From contig PKVW01000074.1 of the NCBI GenBank assembly GCA_003131585.1, forward strand, positions 62,001 to 126,000: a stretch of DNA of 64,000 bases. The letters are read 5' to 3'. Below the pieces are notes generated by a model that had not been told where the DNA came from, did not search any database, and saw nothing but the letters and a program-made list of their open reading frames with translations. The DNA is from Acidobacteriaceae bacterium (lineage in GTDB: Bacteria; Acidobacteriota; Terriglobia; Terriglobales; Acidobacteriaceae). Below are positions 16,906 through 25,633 of this stretch, in pieces. The number at the start of each line of letters is the position of its first letter. The first letter of the stretch is position 1. Both the position numbers and the translations under genes were made by a program.

Positions 16906-17155
16906 GGGGCTGTGGAAAGATGTGGGGAGCGACAAGGCGTTTTCAGTTCTGTCGGAGGACTATAAGACCGATCCGCGCCGAAATAAGAAAGATGCCCAAA
17001 TGTACTACGACTCGTTGTTCGCCAAGCGGACAAAGTGGGGATGCATGTCTTTCCCCGAAATGACTCTGCCGCAGCGGGACGGAACATCGCATCCCTGGCC
17101 TAACGCACCAGAACCCGCTCCTCTACATGCGGACGCTGGATCGCAGAACAAGTAA
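16906..17155 (+). pseudogene. 3' fragment of the frame split by the IS element
   Basis: An open frame continues from the right IS junction to a TAA at 17153-17155, encoding about 82 residues with protein-like composition (GLWKDVGSDKAFSVLSEDY, MYYDSLFAKRTKWGC, TSHPWPNAPEP). Joined with 15371-15447 it gives one 108-codon frame of 327 bases. No family recognised. It may be a disrupted small gene or a chance frame. Confidence 0.4.
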
Positions 17156-17230
17156 GCACCGGACTGTACCGATGCCTACGCCATTGCAGCGGTGTTCGTC
17201 GTTTGGATGTAATAACTATTTGTAGAGGAA

Positions 17231-18835
17231 ATGAAGATGGTCAAACGTTTTGCGCGGAAGCTTACTTCTCTGTGTTTTATCGTTGCTGGTGTCGTTGCCG
17301 CACAGTCGGTGCCGCCTCCAAAGGACATACCAGCGATAGCTAAAGCTGCGAATGGGTCAATCGTAACCATCATCACGGCGGCCAACGATAAGCCCATAGC
17401 GCAGGGCACTGGTTTCCTTGTCAGCGCGGACGGCGTGATCGTGACGAACTACCACGTCATCGAGACCGGCAACCTGGCTGTCGTTAAATTCCCCGACGAT
17501 ACCGCGTTTCCGGTTGATGGTGTGTTGGCAGTCGATAAAGTCCGCGACCTCGCCATCATCAAAATTCACGGTAAAACCTTCCGCACGCTCGCGCTTGGCG
17601 ATTCAGATGATATTCAGGTCGGTGAAGAAGTCGTTGCAATCGGCAATCCGCTCTTGCTTGAATCAACTGTCTCGAACGGAATAATCAGCGGAGTGCGAAC
17701 ATCGAAAGAACAAGGCGGTAAATTCTTGCAGACCACTGCACCGATCTCCCCTGACAGCAGCGGCGGACCTTTGTTCAACATGCGCGGCGAGGTTATCGGG
17801 ATCAATACCTTGTATCTCAAAGGCGGCGAAAATCTGAACTTTGCGATTCCTGTTAACGACGCGAAGCTCCTGCTCTCGCATCAATCCGCGAAGCTCCAGA
17901 ACTTGCCCAACGAAGCTATCACGGACAAGCCGGAACCAAACGCATCGAAACCCGATGCGCCGACCGGATTGCCTTCAGACGACGCGTCCTCGGAAGGGGA
18001 CAAGCGCGTGGCGGCCATTCTGTCGAGCAAAGAGCCTTCTTACTACATTCGTGCTTACCAGCACGGTGCCTACCTGATCGAATACAAAGGCCGCCAAATG
18101 CTCGCTACCTGCCGCGAGGCTCTGAGCTGGGCGCGGAGCGATAGCAATGGTCTGGGTGGTCCGATGACGGAACACGAGTGCATGTACATTAATGACAAAG
18201 TCGGGAAACACATTCCTGCTTGGCAAATGTGGCGGGGGGACAAGGAGTTGCGTTATGAGCCCTTCGGCGAAGACAACTTACTGAAGAGTTCAGCGCCTGT
18301 GGCGGACGTTCTGGACATTATTGTGGAAGCTCCCATCGGCTCGCCCCTTCGACGACCTTCACCCAAAAGTAGTCCAGAAATCTTGAAGACCTTGCACTGG
18401 ATTCAGAATACGCTCGCTGATGAGGAAGGCACTACAATCTATTCCACTAAGGACGAAAAGGTGGAGAAGCGAGCAAATCTGTTGCCGGATGTGAATGGTT
18501 GTCAGGTAACTTTCGTCTACGCCACGAGAAGCGATTGGAAGGAAACCTATCACACTCGGCAGCAAGTTAATCTGGCAGACCTCGACCCTACGTCCATTGA
18601 AGTGGACGAGGCTTCTCACGATGTCATCGGGCCAGTGAGTCTCGTCACGGTGCACACCACGGACAAGGTGCCTGCGGTCCGTCTGACTGTAAACGATAGA
18701 GATTGGCAGAACCAGATAGGAGAAATGCCCTCTACAGATCTACTGTGGGAACTACCTGCCCCTTATGCTGCTCGCTTCGCCAAGGCTCTTCACCAGACCA
18801 TTACACTCTGTGGAGGCAAGGCCTCCACCTTTTAG
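17231..18835 (+). CDS. Trypsin-like (S1C/HtrA-type) serine protease with unique C-terminal domain
   Basis: 534 residues from ATG 17231, preceded by GAGGAA. A signal peptide spans about residues 1-24. Residues 30-225 form a trypsin-like domain: histidine in VIVTNYHVIE, aspartate in VRDLAIIKI, serine in PDSSGGPLFNMRGE. The oxyanion-side residue is Asp where HtrA-type proteins usually have Gly (GNSGGP or GSSGGP). There is no PDZ domain. Residues 250-534 are a polar region of unknown type with several Cys and Trp. It is probably periplasmic. It stands alone between the IS target and a repeat-rich gap. Confidence 0.85.
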   Translation: MKMVKRFARKLTSLCFIVAGVVAAQSVPPPKDIPAIAKAANGSIVTIITAANDKPIAQGTGFLVSADGVIVTNYHVIETGNLAVVKFPDDTAFPVDGVLAVDKVRDLAIIKIHGKTFRTLALGDSDDIQVGEEVVAIGNPLLLESTVSNGIISGVRTSKEQGGKFLQTTAPISPDSSGGPLFNMRGEVIGINTLYLKGGENLNFAIPVNDAKLLLSHQSAKLQNLPNEAITDKPEPNASKPDAPTGLPSDDASSEGDKRVAAILSSKEPSYYIRAYQHGAYLIEYKGRQMLATCREALSWARSDSNGLGGPMTEHECMYINDKVGKHIPAWQMWRGDKELRYEPFGEDNLLKSSAPVADVLDIIVEAPIGSPLRRPSPKSSPEILKTLHWIQNTLADEEGTTIYSTKDEKVEKRANLLPDVNGCQVTFVYATRSDWKETYHTRQQVNLADLDPTSIEVDEASHDVIGPVSLVTVHTTDKVPAVRLTVNDRDWQNQIGEMPSTDLLWELPAPYAARFAKALHQTITLCGGKASTF

Positions 18836-19157
18836 GATGGTTGGCGGGTGTATTCACGCTGAAAACCGGGTCCTGCCCCTGAGATTCCTTCCAGCAGCCG
18901 AGAAACGCCAGGCCGGGAAGAAGACCCTAGTTGCGCCGACGGCGACTTCGCGCAGAGGTTATTTCGGCTTAATCCCACACGCCCGAAGAAAATCAGCGTC
19001 ATCACGTTCGACTCGGGTCCGCCAAATTTGCTTGCTCTCGCTACGATGTTTGAGAGGGCAGGTAAAAGAATAAACAGGAGAATAGGGCGGGTGGCCCATC
19101 CTTTGGCGGATGGCCCACCTTTAGCGGTTTCTGTGTGCATCAATCCCACGAGGGTGC

Positions 19158-19186
19158 CCCATCCTTGCGTTTTTTGCAAGGGTGGG
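19158..19186. repeat. Intergenic hairpin
   Basis: Stem CCCATCCTTGC / GCAAGGGTGGG (10 of 11 paired) with a 7-base G/T loop. The same cccatcc and gggtgg words recur at 19089-19120. Confidence 0.75.
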
Positions 19187-19409
19187 CGACGGTGCTGCCT
19201 GTGCTACGGGGTTTGTTATGCCAAAGAGTGCGGGATGATCAACCCAATTGTGCAGGCATTCCCGACTCCCGCCCTCCGCAAAAAGCGCGAAGGACGGGGC
19301 ACCCACTGTGGTGGTGATGCCAAAGAGATCACAAGCCTGGGCCACCCGCCCGTCCAAACATCGGGCGGCAAGAAAGATACGTCTGTGGTGCAACTTTCAA
19401 ACAACGTTA

Positions 19410-19530
19410 ACAGCCCGTGGTGAAACTCCATCCTCGCGAAGCAGCGCCTAAAGGCGTACTGATAACGCGGCACTTACGGCACGCATGAATGCGTGCCCTG
19501 ATACGAATCGTACTTGCACCCCGGGCTGTT
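19410..19530. repeat. REP-like composite element bounded by inverted repeats
   Basis: AACAGCCCG at 19410-19418 is matched by CGGGCTGTT at 19522-19530. Inside are two tight hairpins: CGCC-taaa-GGCG (19445-19456) and GGCACGCA-tgaa-TGCGTGCC (19478-19497), followed by GATACGAATC at 19500-19509. The last ten bases recur at 63559-63568 after a similar hairpin. Confidence 0.75.
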
Positions 19531-19538
19531 AAGGGGGC

Positions 19539-20414
19539 TTAAGCTACAGCCTGCGATGTTGTGTCGCCCCTCAGAGACGCGACTGCGCTGGCCTCGTCCC
19601 GCTCAATATCAAACACAGCGGACAATCGCGTCATCTGGAGCAGGTCGTTTACTCGCTTGTTCAGGTTTATGAGCCTAAGCTGACCACCCCGATTCCGAAC
19701 AGTCGTGTGGGTCTTAACCAGCTCGCCCATTCCTGAGCTGTCTACATACTGCACTTCATGCAGGTTTAGAACGATCTTCTCATTCCCTTTGTCTAGCAGT
19801 TCGCGAACAATCTCGCGGAGCATGACATTTCCCTCGCCCAGTGTAATTCTTCCACTGATTTCTAGAACCGCAATATCGCCTATGTGGCGCGTGGTCGTTT
19901 GCATTTTGACGGGCGTGCGGTCTTGCATACCGAGCCCCAGCCGATCAAGTACCTCACACGCCGATGTCGCGAGCTCCTTTGATTCTGTGCGAACCACGAT
20001 CAGCGAACGTCCCTCTTTGAGTACCTCCCTGAAGAATGCGGCGTCCTCAGCGCTCTTCTCCGGGGTTGTCGGTTTCGGCGCGCGCGCGTCGTTGGTTGCC
20101 ACCGAACCGACGGTGGAACCCGCACCCGCACCCACACCCGCTCCCGCGAGCAGTGTGGCGGCGCCGATCCCGAGCGCGAACACCGTCCCGATCCCGGGTA
20201 GAAGCAGCGATGCCACCACACCGGTTGTTATCCCCGCGGCTCCCCCAACGAAGCCCCCCACAAACGCGCCCAGCTCCTTCGCGATGGTCTTCGCTTCGCT
20301 TTCCGACAGAGTTAGGAAAACGATGGATTCTTCTGGCATGCCCCGTTCCCTCAACTCCTTGACTGCCTTCTGCGCGTGATCACGCGAAGTGAATACTCCG
20401 ATTGCAGTTTCCAT
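19539..20414 (-). CDS. STAS-domain anti-sigma factor antagonist fused to a glycine-zipper stress domain
   Basis: 291 residues. Residues 1-60 resemble general-stress 17M-type domains (AIGVFTSRDHAQKAVKEL). Residues 50-105 are a Gly/Ala-rich hydrophobic glycine-zipper segment (AFVGGFVGGAAGITTGVVAS), likely membrane-associated. A linker region follows. Residues 178-285 are a STAS domain: GDIAVLEISGRITLGEG and YVDSSGMGELVKTH, which holds the serine normally phosphorylated by an RsbW-type kinase, then GGQLRLINLNKRVNDLL. STAS antagonists free sigma factors in partner switching. No kinase or sigma gene lies nearby. The fusion could tether the antagonist to the membrane. Confidence 0.82.
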   Translation of the reverse strand: METAIGVFTSRDHAQKAVKELRERGMPEESIVFLTLSESEAKTIAKELGAFVGGFVGGAAGITTGVVASLLLPGIGTVFALGIGAATLLAGAGVGAGAGSTVGSVATNDARAPKPTTPEKSAEDAAFFREVLKEGRSLIVVRTESKELATSACEVLDRLGLGMQDRTPVKMQTTTRHIGDIAVLEISGRITLGEGNVMLREIVRELLDKGNEKIVLNLHEVQYVDSSGMGELVKTHTTVRNRGGQLRLINLNKRVNDLLQMTRLSAVFDIERDEASAVASLRGDTTSQAVA

Positions 20415-20564
20415 GTGAGTCTCCTCTGTACCCGCGATTGGTTGACGCCTTCCCCCTATTCCCGAGGCATCAGATATAGGGGCCGAAGTTTAGCAGACTA
20501 GCCTATTTTAGCCAAGCATAAACTTCACTTTTGTAGATGCTCCAAGGTAATGTCACCCTCATCA

Positions 20565-20617
20565 GCGGCTAAAGCCGCGCTCGCCCCACAACCTTATCGC
20601 AGCGCTGGAAGCGCTGC
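20565..20617. repeat. Pair of REP-like hairpins
   Basis: GCGGCT-aa-AGCCGC at 20565-20578 and GCAGCGCT-gga-AGCGCTGC at 20599-20617, within the intergenic region upstream of the aminotransferase. Same style as the hairpins at 19445-19497, 21992-22011 and 40813-40869. Confidence 0.75.
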
Positions 20618-20668
20618 GCCACCCCAAAGCAGAATATGCTCTTGCGCTTGCCAATCTGGCACACCCCG

Positions 20669-20698
20669 GTGACATACGTCCGCTCTGTACCGTAATAT
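20669..20698 (+). promoter_or_regulatory. Candidate sigma-70 promoter of the aminotransferase gene
   Basis: GTGACA at 20669-20674 and TAATAT at 20693-20698, spaced 18 bases, 36 bases before the ATG at 20734. The -10 box lies between the arms of an 8-bp palindrome (20684-20712). Confidence 0.45.
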
Positions 20699-20712
20699 CT
20701 TTAAGGTACAGA
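20684..20712 (+). promoter_or_regulatory. Palindrome overlapping the promoter, possible operator
   Basis: TCTGTACC (20684-20691) and GGTACAGA (20705-20712), perfect inverted repeat with a 13-base spacer containing the -10 box. It could be an operator or a leader hairpin. The bound protein is unknown; its arms differ from the regulator palindrome at 24874. Confidence 0.45.
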
Positions 20713-20733
20713 TTGGAAACAGAAACGAGGACT

Positions 20734-21894
20734 ATGAGCGCCATCGAACAGCCGCAGCCGGCCGCACTGCAATTCCCTGCCCTCGAACCGCCCCGCCGCT
20801 ATCTTTTCGGGCCCGGACCCAGCATGGTTCACCCGCGCGTTTACGGGGCGCTGGCGAAGCCGATCGTCGGGCACCTCGATCCGTACTTCATCCAGGTGAT
20901 GACAGACGTTCAGCAATTGCTCAAAACCGCTTTCGGAACCAACGACGGCGCGACGCTGGTGATTTCCGGCACCGGCAGCGCGGGCATGGAAGCTGCCGTC
21001 GCTAACTTCGTGGAACCAGGAGCCAAGATCGCTGTGTTCGCAAACGGATATTTCTCCGATCGGCTGACGGAGATGGCGAAGCGCCAAGGCGCCAACGTCG
21101 TCCGCTTTGAGAAGGCATGGGGTGAGACTTACACGGAGGATGAAGCCAGAGAGTTCATCCGCCGCGAGAAGCCCAAGGTGGTGGCTTATGTTCATGCCGA
21201 GACCTCGACCGGAGCGTTGCAGGCTGGCCAGGCGATTTGTGCCGCCGCTCACGATGCCGGCGCTCTGGTCATCGCGGATTGCGTCACCTCGCTCGGCGGA
21301 GTGCCGGTAGCTTTCGACCAGACCGGCATCGACGTCGCCTACAGTTGCACGCAAAAAGGGCTGAGCTGCCCGCCGGGCTTATCTCCGATGGAGATGTCGC
21401 CGAGGGCAATGGACTTTCTGCGTGCCCGCACTTCTCCTTCGCGCAGTTGGTATCTCGACCTCAAGCTGATTCACGACTACTCCACGGTGTCGCACCGCTA
21501 TCACCACACTGCGCCAATTTCCATGTTCTACGCCTTACGCGAGGCGCTGCTGGTCATCGCCGAGGAAGGAATCGAGAATCGCTGGGAGCGGCATCGCCGT
21601 TGCCACAGATCTTTTGTCAAGGGCGTAGAAGCGCTGGGCCTGCGCATGCATGTCCCCGAAGACCATCGAATTGCGATCCTGAACACCGTGTGTGTGCCCG
21701 AAGGTATTGATGAGGCTAAAGTGCGCAAACGCCTCTTGGATGAATCCGACATTGAAATCGCCGGCGGTTTCGGGCCGCTCGCGGGCAAAGTCTTCCGCAT
21801 TGGCATGATGGGCCCGCTGGCCACCGAAGATAACGTGCAGTTTTTTCTGAAGGAGTTTAAAAAGGCCCTGAATGCCGAGGGCTACTCGAACTAA
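20734..21894 (+). CDS. Class V PLP aminotransferase, alanine/serine-glyoxylate type
   Basis: 386 residues from ATG 20734, preceded by ACGAGG. Class V fold type I motifs: LFGPGPSMVHPRVYGAL at the start, ISGTGSAGMEAAVAN, YVHAETSTGALQ, VIADCVTSLGG with the PLP aspartate, and YSCTQKGLSCPPGL with the PLP lysine. These match alanine-glyoxylate / serine-glyoxylate aminotransferases, which convert glyoxylate to glycine. It is 224 bases upstream of the CoA-ligase/reductase pair. If those make glyoxylate from oxalate, this enzyme would assimilate it. Related class V enzymes use purine-derived (S)-ureidoglycine, so the substrate remains an inference. Confidence 0.88.
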   Translation: MSAIEQPQPAALQFPALEPPRRYLFGPGPSMVHPRVYGALAKPIVGHLDPYFIQVMTDVQQLLKTAFGTNDGATLVISGTGSAGMEAAVANFVEPGAKIAVFANGYFSDRLTEMAKRQGANVVRFEKAWGETYTEDEAREFIRREKPKVVAYVHAETSTGALQAGQAICAAAHDAGALVIADCVTSLGGVPVAFDQTGIDVAYSCTQKGLSCPPGLSPMEMSPRAMDFLRARTSPSRSWYLDLKLIHDYSTVSHRYHHTAPISMFYALREALLVIAEEGIENRWERHRRCHRSFVKGVEALGLRMHVPEDHRIAILNTVCVPEGIDEAKVRKRLLDESDIEIAGGFGPLAGKVFRIGMMGPLATEDNVQFFLKEFKKALNAEGYSN

Positions 21895-21991
21895 GCAGCC
21901 ACTTTGGATTTAGGAGGTTGCGGAAAAAGTTCGTCGAGATGTGGGCGGCGACCCTCAGGCGCTTAAGTGCGCGTATTTCTAGCGGCTTGGC

Positions 21992-22011
21992 GGCACGAGT
22001 GAGCTCGTGCC
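21992..22011. repeat. REP-like hairpin
   Basis: GGCACGAG-tgag-CTCGTGCC, 8-bp stem with a 4-base loop, in the gap between the aminotransferase and the CoA ligase genes. It could also attenuate read-through. Confidence 0.75.
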
Positions 22012-22118
22012 CTTCCCGTAACGTGACGAATGAGGTATTTTTTCGCAGCCTGCCAGGAGCTAACACTCGACGGAAGCTGCTCGACGGAAGCTGCGACCCG
22101 TACTAAGGGCTATAACGA

Positions 22119-23633
<1,515 letters not shown>

Positions 23634-23639
23634 CCAAAG

Positions 23640-24623
23640 ATGAGATTTCTGATCGCCGGGGCGGGCGCAATCGGAGCCTACATTGGGGCCCGCATGGCGC
23701 AGGCCGGCTTCGATGTCACGCTCTTCGCGCGCGGGCCGCACCTTCGCGCCATGCAGGAGCGCGGCGTGCAGGTGAAAAGCGTCGATGGAGATTTCGTGGC
23801 GCGTCCCACCATCGCCGGTTCCCTCGAAGAAGCGGGGCCGATGGATGTCGTCTTTCTTGGCGTGAAGGCGCACGGCTTGCCGCAACTCGCGCCTCAGTTG
23901 AGCCCGGCGCTGGGACCGGACACGACAGTGGTCAGCACGCAGAATGGAATTCCGTGGTGGTACTTCGAGGGTTTTGGCGGTGATTGGGAAGGAATGCGTC
24001 TGGAGCGCGTCGATCCCGGCGGCGTGATTTCCTCGGCCATCGAAGCCCGTCGAGTAGTGGGGTCCATCGTTTACTTTTCGACCGAGATTTCCTCGCCGGG
24101 CGTGATTCACCACATCGAGGGGAATCGCATTTCTCTCGGCGAACCGGACGGCTCGCGCTCCGATCGCTGCCGCCGCATTGCCGAGGCGCTCATCGCCTCC
24201 GGCTTGCGCTGCCCGATTACCGCTCGCATCCGGCACGAGATTTGGGTAAAGATTCTGGGCAACGCGTCTCTCAACCCGGTGAGCGCGCTGACGCGCGCCA
24301 CGCTGGCTCAGATGGTGCGCGATCCGGGAGTTTCTTCGGTGATTCGAAACATCATGCAGGAAGTGGAAGCGGTCTCCCGCAGGTTGGGCATGGAGTTGCC
24401 TGTTTCCATCGATCAGCGCATGGCAGGCGCGGAAAAGGTTGGGGAGCACAAGACCTCAATGCTGCAAGATCTCGAAGCGGGCCGGCCGATGGAGTTGGAA
24501 GCGCTGGTGGGCGCGGTCGTGGAGTTGGGCGAGCGGGTGGGGCTTCCCATGACCTGTACCCGCACGGTATACAACTGCACTAAACTGCTGGCCCAATGTG
24601 CCGCTCAGCCGCAGCCAAAGTGA
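23640..24623 (+). CDS. PanE/ketopantoate-reductase family oxidoreductase, candidate oxalyl-CoA reductase
   Basis: 327 residues. The N-terminal Rossmann motif is GAGAIGAYIG (7-16), with RG at 31-32 probably contacting NADP. ApbA/PanE signatures include LGVKAHG, STQNGIPWW and the C-terminal domain block EIWVKILGNASLNPVSALT, whose K204, N208 and N212 match the catalytic Lys/Asn region of ketopantoate reductases. Classical annotation would be 2-dehydropantoate 2-reductase. Known biology: in Methylobacterium extorquens the PanE2 paralogue is an oxalyl-CoA reductase making glyoxylate. Here the gene is coupled to an oxalate-CoA-ligase-like gene, so the same role is plausible. No pantothenate genes are nearby. 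Confidence 0.8.
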   Translation: MRFLIAGAGAIGAYIGARMAQAGFDVTLFARGPHLRAMQERGVQVKSVDGDFVARPTIAGSLEEAGPMDVVFLGVKAHGLPQLAPQLSPALGPDTTVVSTQNGIPWWYFEGFGGDWEGMRLERVDPGGVISSAIEARRVVGSIVYFSTEISSPGVIHHIEGNRISLGEPDGSRSDRCRRIAEALIASGLRCPITARIRHEIWVKILGNASLNPVSALTRATLAQMVRDPGVSSVIRNIMQEVEAVSRRLGMELPVSIDQRMAGAEKVGEHKTSMLQDLEAGRPMELEALVGAVVELGERVGLPMTCTRTVYNCTKLLAQCAAQPQPK

Positions 24624-24831
24624 GTCTGGCAGCAAGAGGACTTTGGTCAAGCAGCTCACCGCTTCTCTCCCAATTCGCGCCCTCGGCTTCCGGCTGACTA
24701 TCTTCTTCATCGGACGATCTTCAGCGGAGCTCCGGCGGCGGGTTCCAGGGGCGGCGTTCCAGGTTCCAGGCCGCTCTCGATTGAGTGCCGGTACGCTTCC
24801 ATCGGTTTTTTCATCCACCCAATAAAAATAT

Positions 24832-24861
24832 TTGCCGGGGGCTTGACAACGGGCGTATACT
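24832..24861 (+). promoter_or_regulatory. Candidate promoter of the regulator/oxidoreductase operon
   Basis: TTGCCG at 24832-24837 and TATACT at 24856-24861 with an 18-base spacer, 47 bases before the TTG start at 24908. An alternative TTGACA at 24843 is too close to this -10. The palindrome at 24874-24892 lies where transcription would begin. Confidence 0.45.
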
Positions 24862-24873
24862 CCCCTCGTTGTC

Positions 24874-24892
24874 TGGTCCACTTATCGGACCA
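24874..24892 (+). promoter_or_regulatory. Palindromic operator candidate for the FadR-type regulator
   Basis: Perfect inverted repeat TGGTCC-N7-GGACCA, 12 bases after the -10 box and 15 bases before the regulator start. FadR/PdhR/LldR-type regulators bind TGGTC-containing palindromes, and this placement suggests autoregulation. A half site (tctggtc) also occurs near 29172 upstream of the transporter gene. Confidence 0.6.
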
Positions 24893-24907
24893 CTTGGAGA
24901 GTTCACC

Positions 24908-25615
24908 TTGCCCACCGCCATCAAGTCCGACTTCGAGGTTGTCCGCAGGAATAAGGTCTACGAAGAAGTCGCCAAGCAGATCGAACGTCTGATTCTGAAG
25001 AAACTGAAACCCGGCGACAAACTGCCCTCGGAACGCGAACTGGCGGAACTGCTTCGAGTCAGCCGCAGTTCCATCCGGGACGCGATTCGAGGCCTGGAAC
25101 TGATGGGCTTGGTGGAACCGCGGCAAGGCGCCGGGACAATCGTTCGCGAAATCTCGCCCGACTCGTTGGTCAATCCTTTTGCCCATGCCCTGAAGCGCCG
25201 GCAGGAACTGGTCAGCGAGCTTCTGGATTTTCGCAGGATGCTGGAACCGCCGCTGGCAGCCCGCGCCGCCACGCACGCTTCTCCCGACGAAATTTCCGAG
25301 ATGGAAGAGATTCTGCAGCGGCAAGAGAAAAAGCAGGCTCAGGGGGACGCATCTGTCGGTGAAGACACCGAATTCCATTACAGTATTGCTCTGGCTTCCG
25401 ACAACAGTGTCGTCCTGAAAGTGCTGGACATTCTCATGGACCTGCTGCGCGACACACGCGAACGCTCCTTGCAGGTGGAAGGGCGCCCGCAAAAGTCGCT
25501 CGCCGGCCACCGGCGGATCCTGAGCGCCATTCGGCGCCACGATGCCGAAGCGGCAAAGGACGCGATGCGGCGGCACATTGAAGACGTCGAAGAGATCGTA
25601 CTGAACAAGTTTTGA
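24908..25615 (+). CDS. FadR-subfamily GntR transcriptional regulator
   Basis: 235 residues from TTG 24908, chosen because GGAG precedes it and longer versions would cross the promoter and operator. Residues about 15-82 form a GntR winged helix: VYEEVAKQIERLILKKLKPG, LPSERELAELLRVSRSSIRD and LVEPRQGAGTIV. Residues 100-225 form an FCD ligand-binding domain (LDFRRMLEPPLAARAA, EFHYSIALASDN, GHRRILSAIRRHDAEAA) with the acidic/histidine residues that bind a metal and small carboxylic acids in this family. It is 18 bases upstream of the oxidoreductase genes. It probably senses a dicarboxylic or 2-oxo acid, and oxalate or glyoxylate is the natural guess. Confidence 0.9.
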   Translation: MPTAIKSDFEVVRRNKVYEEVAKQIERLILKKLKPGDKLPSERELAELLRVSRSSIRDAIRGLELMGLVEPRQGAGTIVREISPDSLVNPFAHALKRRQELVSELLDFRRMLEPPLAARAATHASPDEISEMEEILQRQEKKQAQGDASVGEDTEFHYSIALASDNSVVLKVLDILMDLLRDTRERSLQVEGRPQKSLAGHRRILSAIRRHDAEAAKDAMRRHIEDVEEIVLNKF

Positions 25616-25633
25616 CCAACGGAGGATTTCGCC

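Larger units (their letters stand above)
18836..19538. other. 703-bp gene-free, repeat-rich stretch
   Basis: No frame here has coding character. The stretch is built from palindromic and repeated pieces: variants of tggcccatcc around 19089-19120, a long hairpin at 19158-19186, and a 9-bp inverted repeat (19410-19418 and 19522-19530) enclosing two small hairpins. Confidence 0.7.

Noticed and set aside
19028-19423. Open frames on both strands in the repeat-rich gap
   Set aside because: Overlapping frames of equal length on both strands arise from the palindromic repeats; none has coding character.
19410-19530. CRISPR array
   Set aside because: Repeats are palindromic pieces of uneven size without regular spacers, and no cas genes are present.
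20734-21894. Aminotransferase as a phosphoserine aminotransferase
   Set aside because: The start and lysine blocks fit alanine/serine-glyoxylate aminotransferases better, and a separate dehydrogenase partner is not adjacent.
24843-24848. TTGACA as the -35 box of the regulator promoter
   Set aside because: It is only 7 bases from the TATACT box, far too close for sigma-70; TTGCCG at 24832 has the right spacing.
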